Shown here piece by piece: positions 57,861 through 64,000 of a DNA stretch of 64,000 bases (within the stretch, counting starts at the first letter, position 1; the number at the start of each line of letters is the position of its first letter). The translations under genes were made by a program, and so were the position numbers. Source of the stretch: Haemonchus contortus (lineage: Eukaryota > Nematoda > Chromadorea > Rhabditida > Trichostrongylidae); assembly GCA_000469685.2 (NCBI GenBank), contig LS997564.1, positions 18,503,615 through 18,567,614 of the forward strand, in the 5' to 3' direction. The notes below the pieces were generated by a model. That model was not told the origin of the DNA. It saw nothing but the letters and a program-made list of their open reading frames with translations, and ran no database searches.

Positions 57861-58879
57861 CCCCTAGAAGCATCATCTCTACACGTTAGCGCGGTCTATT
57901 TGCACTCTGCTGCCCGGTGTCAGAGACGGGGTCCGGTATCTTCTTCCCGAAAACGACGTCGCGTTCTCCGCACCCGATCGCGCGCTCTGAAAGGAAAGGT
58001 CTGGATTCCCATTGCAAGGACAGGGTAGCCGCTGCGTGACCTTTGCCGTGGGGATTCGGGGGGAAGTTACGGCACCCTCAGCGACACGGAGCACGAAAGC
58101 GAGCTGCTCCTAACCCTCCCCATCTGCATTTTTCCTTGAGAAACTCATGGTGTATACAGTCGAGAATGAAGTATATACGAATACTTCACAAATAGCGGTA
58201 CAGAAAATTCATTAAGAGTCCTAGTTCAACTGTTTTTCTGACAGTGAGTCTGTCACAAGTTCTGAACGATAAATCCATGTTTTGCCAGTAGAGGTCAGAT
58301 GCGTGAAGGCGCATTCCATTATGGGATTAATCGGTGTAACGAAAAAAAACTTTATCGTATATAGTTTAAGTGAAAGGAATCAACACCGCCTGTGTACAAG
58401 TCATTCACAACCCCAATAATGGAGATCATGACATTGAGCGTTTTTCCATGGCCACGATGGCCGAAGCAAGCTGATATCGGAGTTTTCCAAATTGATCCAC
58501 GTCGAATTCGAATTTCTCGCCATTCAAGTCGAGTTCAGTGATGACTTCCAAACTTTTCTTCACATGGCTGTTCCCTACCACCACATTCACGCTCCAATCG
58601 AATGGCCGCTCTTCATAATGATCCACTTCGAGGCGTTTTGCAACAAATTTTATAAGTTGCTGTTTTACCTAAATTTTGAAATATTCACGGATAGGATCCG
58701 AAGCAACAAAGTGTAAAGTTCAAAGAGTAGGGGTAGTCAGGGTGAATGGAGAAATTCAAGTATTTTTTGCAATTGAATTTCATAGTTCGAGTTGGTAGTT
58801 CTGAAGCAGAGAATAGAAGTTTCCAACCATTAATCTCGCTTCAGCATATGTGCATACATAAGAGCAGCTCAATGGAGTA

Positions 58880-59399
58880 TTAACCCATTGACGACCATCA
58901 CTGCAGTCCACATGTGGACTGCATGGTCCCGGACGGCCAATTTCTTTAATTTTGAACTGGAAGTTGTTTAATTTTTCTGGGTTCGCAAATTTAAGATATG
59001 ACTATTGATGATGGTAGGTGGCACTTCAATTTTAGTCAGCTAGTGATAAATAGTGATGAGGAGAAGTTCCTCAATCACTAATTCTTTTCATAAAAAGAAA
59101 TCATAGAAGGGACACATGTTTCTTCGAAAAAACACCGGTGTGGTGTAAAACTGTCTAAATTAGTGGGGAAGGTAGATATACCCTGAAAACCAAAGGCTAA
59201 AATCTAAGTATGTATAATGTCTATGCTTACTCTTATTATCTGTTAATTGCAAAATTAGAATATTTCTTTGGACCACACAGTATATAGTTTAACTTAGACC
59301 TGATCTTATGATTTGATAAGAAAAATCGTTAAAAAGTGGCGACAAATACAATATATAACTGCAGTCCACATGTGGACTGCATGGTCGTCAATGGGTTAA
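58880..59399. mobile_element. piggyBac-like MITE
   Basis: 520 bp between TTAA sites. Both ends read TTAACCCATTGACGACCAT inward, the usual TTAACCC start of piggyBac elements. Just inside each end lies the palindrome GCAGTCCACATGTGGACTGC. The interior is AT-rich and non-coding. Confidence 0.87.
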
Positions 59400-60960
59400 G
59401 CTATAATTGAATACATATTTATCCTTATACACCCTATAGTTTAATTCAGAGTGACTTGCTGGGAGGCATGGCGAAAAGGTTTTATGTTATAATTTTATTT
59501 ATCTGGAACCAATTATTGAAACCCCGTAAACTAAAATGCTTGCATATGCAAGATTTGACGAAAATTCAATTTAGCAACCATATGGGTGATAGAGGTACCG
59601 CCAGACCAGCTTCGTATGTACAAAGCGGATGGCTCAAATAATATAATATATTAAAACCTCTAGGCCGTCACTAGTCTTGGATAATTCACTTATGTTTTAT
59701 AGTACAGCACATTCGACGAACCTATGGTGCGTTTCGAAATATTCTATCAACTTTATGATTCCTAACGGAAATTAAATATGTATACGGTTCCCAGCCCTTT
59801 TGCGGTTTCTGGAGAAACAGAGAAGAGGATTTCTGGAGGAACAGAGAAGAGGAAATGCCAATGATCACCAGTCCTATACAGTTGGTGGCATATGCCTTTT
59901 AGATAACTGGGAAGGTTTTATTTCGCGTATCACCCCGTGTTTTAGCAACTCTTCCCTTCATATTCGTCATTTGTATTGATGGTACAGGAATGGTGACTGG
60001 ACAACTGAAGACACCAAGTGACAGGACGTCAAAAGAGCATGAGGACGACTGCCAGCACAATAGTTAAACATTGAAGATTCGGATGAAAAAAACCCCCTCC
60101 CGATCCTTAGAGAAGAGAGCGTTTAGAGGACTGCATTGGTACATAACGTGATGAACGAAAACGTCCTAGAGCTTTATAGAGGAAATCGACGATCAACGGA
60201 ATGACAGGTGACAAGTGATAAGGGAGTGTCACATTCTTTGTTAGAAATTTCCACCGCCACGCTAGACCACAGATTTCATTCGCCACGTATGTTAGATGAT
60301 CTTAACCATCCCCTAACGTGAAACACCCAAAACCCCCTTGATCGAGGATTGGAACAATTTCTGAGAGTAGCAGGGGAATGCCAAATGGTTACTATGCTGG
60401 GCCGTTTAACAACCACCGTAGAATTGATAACGGTTGAAAATTGACCTTCTAATTGTAATATCCTACTTATTACTATTATTTCTGTCCATTTAGGCATACT
60501 TTTTTCGCAGATTTCATTAGTTACTCACCTCATTGGGAATATTTGCTTTTTCAATTGGCACTATGGTGTTGTGCCTGTAGCATTGGGTGAACAGGGTCGC
60601 TAGCTCCGATGCGACATAAATGTTGAGTGTCGTTGATTCGATCTGTCTTCTTTCGACCACTAATCGCCACATCACTAGAAATTTCTGTCTATTTTCTTAT
60701 TTTCACTATGGGCTGATTGCAATTCTCAAGTGTTTTTTACCACCTTAAAAGTCTTACGCCATTTCTAGAAGGCTTTTTGATAAGTAAACAGTCGGTCCCC
60801 AAAAAATGAGGGCCTTACAGGGTTTTGTAGGAATCAGATTTTTCTTGGTGAGGTAATCTGATTTCCACAGAACTTGTTGGAAGTTCGAAATTGCAGCCAA
60901 CTCCAAGAACAGTCGCAATTTTTTTTTCATTTCAAGCTACTTCCTCTTCCATTTCCTGAT
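59400..60960. other. Intergenic, no gene recognised
   Basis: One 24-bp tandem duplication; otherwise short frames only. Confidence 0.5.
59806..59853 (+). repeat. 24-bp tandem duplication
   Basis: TTTCTGGAGAAACAGAGAAG and TTTCTGGAGGAACAGAGAAG start two adjacent units with one difference. Confidence 0.88.
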
Positions 60961-61067
60961 CATTGGCTGCTTTCAAAGTTCACCTATGTGCCTTTCGTTC
61001 GTGCGTCCGACCGTCCAACTGACCGACCGACCGATGGTGTTGGTGGCTATTGTTGAGAACACCGGAG

Positions 61068-61247
61068 GCTGCTTTCAGACTTCAACGATTCATCCGTCCT
61101 TCCGGCGCGTTGCAGTCGCGATGCGTGCGTACGGCGTCCATAGCCACTTGTTGGCACGTGATTCAGTGATCCAGTGTTGTGAGCAAGTGGCTAGAGCCGC
61201 TGTCGCACGCACGCAGCGTGCCGGACGGACGTTAAAGACTGAAAGCA
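61068..61247. repeat. Foldback subunit inside the 60965-62238 element
   Basis: Left GGCTGCTTTCAGACTT and right AAGACTGAAAGCAGCC are inverted, and inner blocks TAGCCACTTG / CAAGTGGCTA pair. Arms are diverged. It may be a separate smaller element nested in the larger one. Confidence 0.6.
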
Positions 61248-61837
61248 GCCGACGTCGATGGATCACGCGCTTGTGGGGGACGGTATATTCGTGCGATTGA
61301 AGCTGCGCGCGGCAAATTGCGGCTGAGTTCGTGGTCATTCGAACGGCCCTGGCCCTTATTATTGGGGCACAAACTTGAAGTAGAGTAGATCAGTATGGTC
61401 AGCTTATCCTACTAGTCTATTTTACTGCGATTTTGGGTCCCAACAGAAATTCGTCAGAATCGCTTTGAATTTCGCCGCGCAAATTGTCGCGCGCAGCTCG
61501 AATCGCACGAATGTACATACACCCCGCGCCAGTCGATTACCGGTGAACGGGAGCCGGTCGTTTGGCGCGATGGGCGGGGTCGCCCCGCCTATTTGAGGCG
61601 GCGCGACTCCGCCCATCGCACCGTTCAGCTCGTTCAAATCACGTAATCTTCTTCTCTCCTCTCCTCTATAGGTGATGGATTGGGCTTCTATCATCTATAG
61701 AGGAGAGGAAAGCGGAAGATTACGCGATCTGAACGAGTTGAAAGGTGCGATGGGCGGAGTCGAGCCGCCTCAAATGGGCGGCGCGACCCCGCCTATCGCG
61801 CCAAACGACATACACCCCCGGTGGACTCTGAAAGCAG

Positions 61838-62226
61838 GGGTAACGGAACTTCTCCCCTATCGCGGCATTCCCCCTTTGCGGCATGCAGCAAATGTCGCCG
61901 CAATTACCGTACTCACCCCGCCTATCGCCAATCGACAGGACGCGATATTTTTCCTTGACTGGCTTGCTTTTTCATTGGATTTGATCGTTTTTTTCTTCTG
62001 TTTCTTTTTAGTTTGCTGTTTATTAGACTTGATAAATTAAAATGACTCCTCCTATATAAACGACGATCAGGATCGCATTGGAACTGAAGAGAGCGGCCGG
62101 CCAATTCAAGTGTTTAAAGGACTCCCCACCTCACAAATTGCGCGCTGTAACCTCCCATCGCAATCCTGCGATAGGCGGCGGGTGCGGTGTGTGCGACGCC
62201 GTGTTAGGGGAGAAGTTCCCGGACCC
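61838..62226 (+). mobile_element. Mutator-like MITE, copy 3, nested
   Basis: 389 bp with the same ends. Exact 10-base duplication CTGAAAGCAG at 61828-61837 and 62227-62236. The duplicated target is the terminal sequence of the foldback element at 60965-62238, so this copy landed inside that element's end. Confidence 0.88.
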
Positions 62227-62759
62227 CTGAAAGCAGCCATTTGTTTGCACCATTTTTCTAGGCTGGTGCAATCCAAGAAACTGCTGCCTATCTCTAATAA
62301 CAATAAAAATCGTGTAATCGGGATGGTCAAGCGAATCAAAGCACAACATGGGAACCATTTTTTGGTTTCCTTCGTTCTGGTTCTGACACGGATCTTGATT
62401 TTTCTCTGGTAACGGCTGTACAGGATTACTCGTTTGGGTCGATTATAGGGGATCAGAGTCTGTGATCAGAAACATTCCACTTCATCACTCCTGCAACTCG
62501 GATGCGATCCGGAAGTAGAAGAACTGTAGTATACTTTAAGAAATACCAACTCACTTGCTACTTCCTCTTCTGGTGGCATTACTAACATGCTTGACGACTT
62601 TGCTTTTGCCATTTCTCTGACGTTTTTTTTTTCTTATAAAATAACTTCTATATGAATTTTCATGAGATATCAATGCATTTGACATTACTTTCAGATACAA
62701 ACAACAATTATGCTATGCATATTTATTACACATTACTATTTATGATTGCAAAAGAAGCA

Positions 62760-63767
62760 ATGCCTTCGTCACCTACCAACACACAAGCTCTTGTTCCATA
62801 CGACGATAATCAGGTATCTGCGATAATAACCTACCCATTCATTTGATTTTAAAACCAGCAAATTTGTGAGATTTGTCAATTCTGTGGTGTATGAAAGGAT
62901 TTTTATTACAGACTCCGCTGAAAAGATTCTCAGCTCGGGAGAAATCTGTAACGATAGGCTCATTCGTACTCCATTTGCATCAAAACTGGAACGAAAATGG
63001 CGTAGCCGGTGTCTTATGGGATTCGGTTGGTTTATTTTTAAGCTAGTAAACTTGTTTTGATATTCTTCTAGGCAACTCACCCTTTTTGATCTGCTATCGC
63101 GATGCTTCCTGCAACTTTTTCCGTTTCCTTACTTGCTTTACTTGTGCTTTCCTTAAAACAAAGCCGCTTTCGTAACCAAGTCTGAAGCTATGAAAAGTTT
63201 TGAAGGAAAGCAGCATGCATTCCAAAAATACGATGTCGTCCTTGTCTGGATCCCTGTCTTTTTAAGGCAATTGTACTTTCGAATTACCTCGTCGCCCATA
63301 CGGAACTTGTTCGGGGTCGTCGGGTCCTGGAACTTGGCGCCGGTATTGGCCTTCCATCTATCATGGCTGCCAAACTTTCTGCCAAGGAAGTAACGGCTAC
63401 GGATCAGCCTTCAGCCTTGTCATTGCTCGAAGAGAACCTTATTGCTAACCTCGATGATAGCGAAATGTCGACTGTTACTACCCTCCCATTGGACTGGACA
63501 AATCTTCCTAAAGAACCCCTACCAGCAGACGTCATACTTGGAGCTGACCTGGTTTACAAGAAGGAAGTCTTTGAAGCATTAAGAAATGTTATTAGGCTGT
63601 TAATTACTGGTGATAATGTAATGCTGTTGGCAGGCAAAATCCGTTATCCCAAGGATAAACGTTTCTACGATACTTTAGGAAATGATTTCGATGTTACCCA
63701 GATACTTTACGATGAGGCTGCTGATGTGGTTCTGTTCAAAATTTCAAAAAGTAGGAGAGAACTGTGA
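62760..63767 (+). CDS. METTL21-family protein-lysine N-methyltransferase
   Basis: This is a seven-beta-strand SAM-dependent methyltransferase of the METTL21 group; human METTL21A methylates Hsp70 proteins. The exons are 62760-62813, 62912-63025 and 63267-63767 (TGA), with all junctions in phase 0. The product is 222 residues, close to the 218 of the human protein. The acceptors are TTATTACAG and CTTTTTAAG. Exon 2 ends in VLWDS and exon 3 opens with AIVLS, matching the family's VWD-AIVLS stretch. SAM motif I is VLELGAGIG (76-84), the acidic residue after it is Asp102, and the DLVY (DxxY) signature is at 150-153. The start at 62760 is the ATG nearest the donor; an in-frame ATG at 62652 would add 36 residues and is not excluded. 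An open frame across 63190-63393 is intron read-through, not exon. The Hsp70 substrate is inferred from the family only. Confidence 0.88.
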
Positions 63768-64000
63768 CTAGACGGCGTTGCTACTACATATGTATTCGGT
63801 ATTCATGCGAAGGTCAAAAATGTGTATTAGGGTTGAAAAGGCTCATGAAGTAATCGTACCCAAGGCAATGCTACCTCTTTGGAAACTCACTATTTCTCAA
63901 CAGCTCTGGCAAGTTGTACTATACGCATGTCGAAGTTCTGAAAGAAGCTTCTATGTTCGGGTCATAGATGTACTCCCAGACCACCTAATGACGTCAATGG

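Larger units (their letters stand above)
60965..62238. mobile_element. GC-rich foldback element (host of MITE copy 3)
   Basis: With the MITE removed, the ends are GGCTGCTTTCAAAGTTCACC and, reverse complemented, GGCTGCTTTCAGAGTCCACC. Inside are an inverted repeat of about 120 bp (61562-61683 against 61690-61811), rich in CGATGGGCGG-type sequence, and a smaller foldback at 61068-61247 with the same GGCTGCTTTCAG ends. The GC-rich arms stand out from the AT-rich surroundings. No transposase is visible. Open frames inside follow the palindrome. Confidence 0.7.

Noticed and set aside
57588..58028. 146-codon frame in GC-rich DNA
   Set aside because: GC-rich sequence lengthens chance frames; it overlaps an inverted-repeat element and its tandem duplication, and shows no domain.
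61672..62040. 122-codon frame and its mirror at 61422-61694 with near-identical peptides
   Set aside because: The two peptides match because the DNA is an inverted repeat; they are palindrome translations.
63190..63393. 67-codon frame just before the methyltransferase core
   Set aside because: It shifts out of the family frame; the exon 2 to exon 3 splice (63025 to 63267) gives the conserved VLWDS-AIVLS join instead.
1..64000. CRISPR array, bacterial operons or rRNA
   Set aside because: No regularly spaced short repeats, no rRNA-like sequence, and the splice structure is eukaryotic.

Overview
The window looks like nuclear DNA of a nematode, most likely a clade V (strongylid) parasite. Genes are sparse and split by short and medium introns. 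Splice acceptors are mostly TTTTCAG or TTTTAAG, and the single-copy sequence is AT-rich. There is an exact copy of the 22-nt nematode SL1 spliced-leader sequence at 55012-55033, and the main gene is a worm-type TGF-beta type II receptor. The species is not identified from sequence alone.

Only two genes look intact. A TGF-beta/activin type II receptor kinase (daf-4 type) runs on the plus strand from 31730 to 40140 in 14 recognised exons; its signal-peptide exon was not found. A METTL21-type protein-lysine methyltransferase (three exons, 222 codons) lies at 62760-63767. Between them are two intact, identical tRNA-Asn(GTT) genes (43825-43897 plus, 46180-46252 minus) and a tRNA-Asn copy with a 9-nt D-arm deletion (45792-45855). 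A gene of unknown function at 50765-52178 looks broken: it has two in-frame stops and a frame-breaking tandem exon duplication. A short minus-strand coding fragment lies at 55040-55209.

Most of the rest is mobile DNA. (1) A tRNA-derived SINE family of about 270-300 bp has about 12 copies in both orientations, with A/B-box-like motifs, a TTTATCC-type tail and target-site duplications of 10-14 bp. (2) A TTAA-flanked element family has AGGCACAGTTCACGAT-type ends and at least two subfamilies. (3) A MITE of about 385 bp is present in three copies with 9-10 bp target duplications, as in Mutator-like elements. (4) A piggyBac-like MITE (58880-59399) and a Tc1/mariner-type MITE (53251-53776) are single copies here, and degenerate mariner transposase lies near 55.7 kb. 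(5) GC-rich foldback elements include a 319-bp near-perfect palindrome (46832-47150) and a composite element at 60965-62238 that carries a copy of the third family. (6) A tandem segmental duplication (about 11.38-12.98 kb) carries the SINE in only one copy.

The first 31 kb contain no gene I can defend, only repeats and intergenic DNA. The receptor introns themselves host a TTAA element and two hairpins. The receptor and methyltransferase are both on the plus strand, but nothing in the sequence links their functions.
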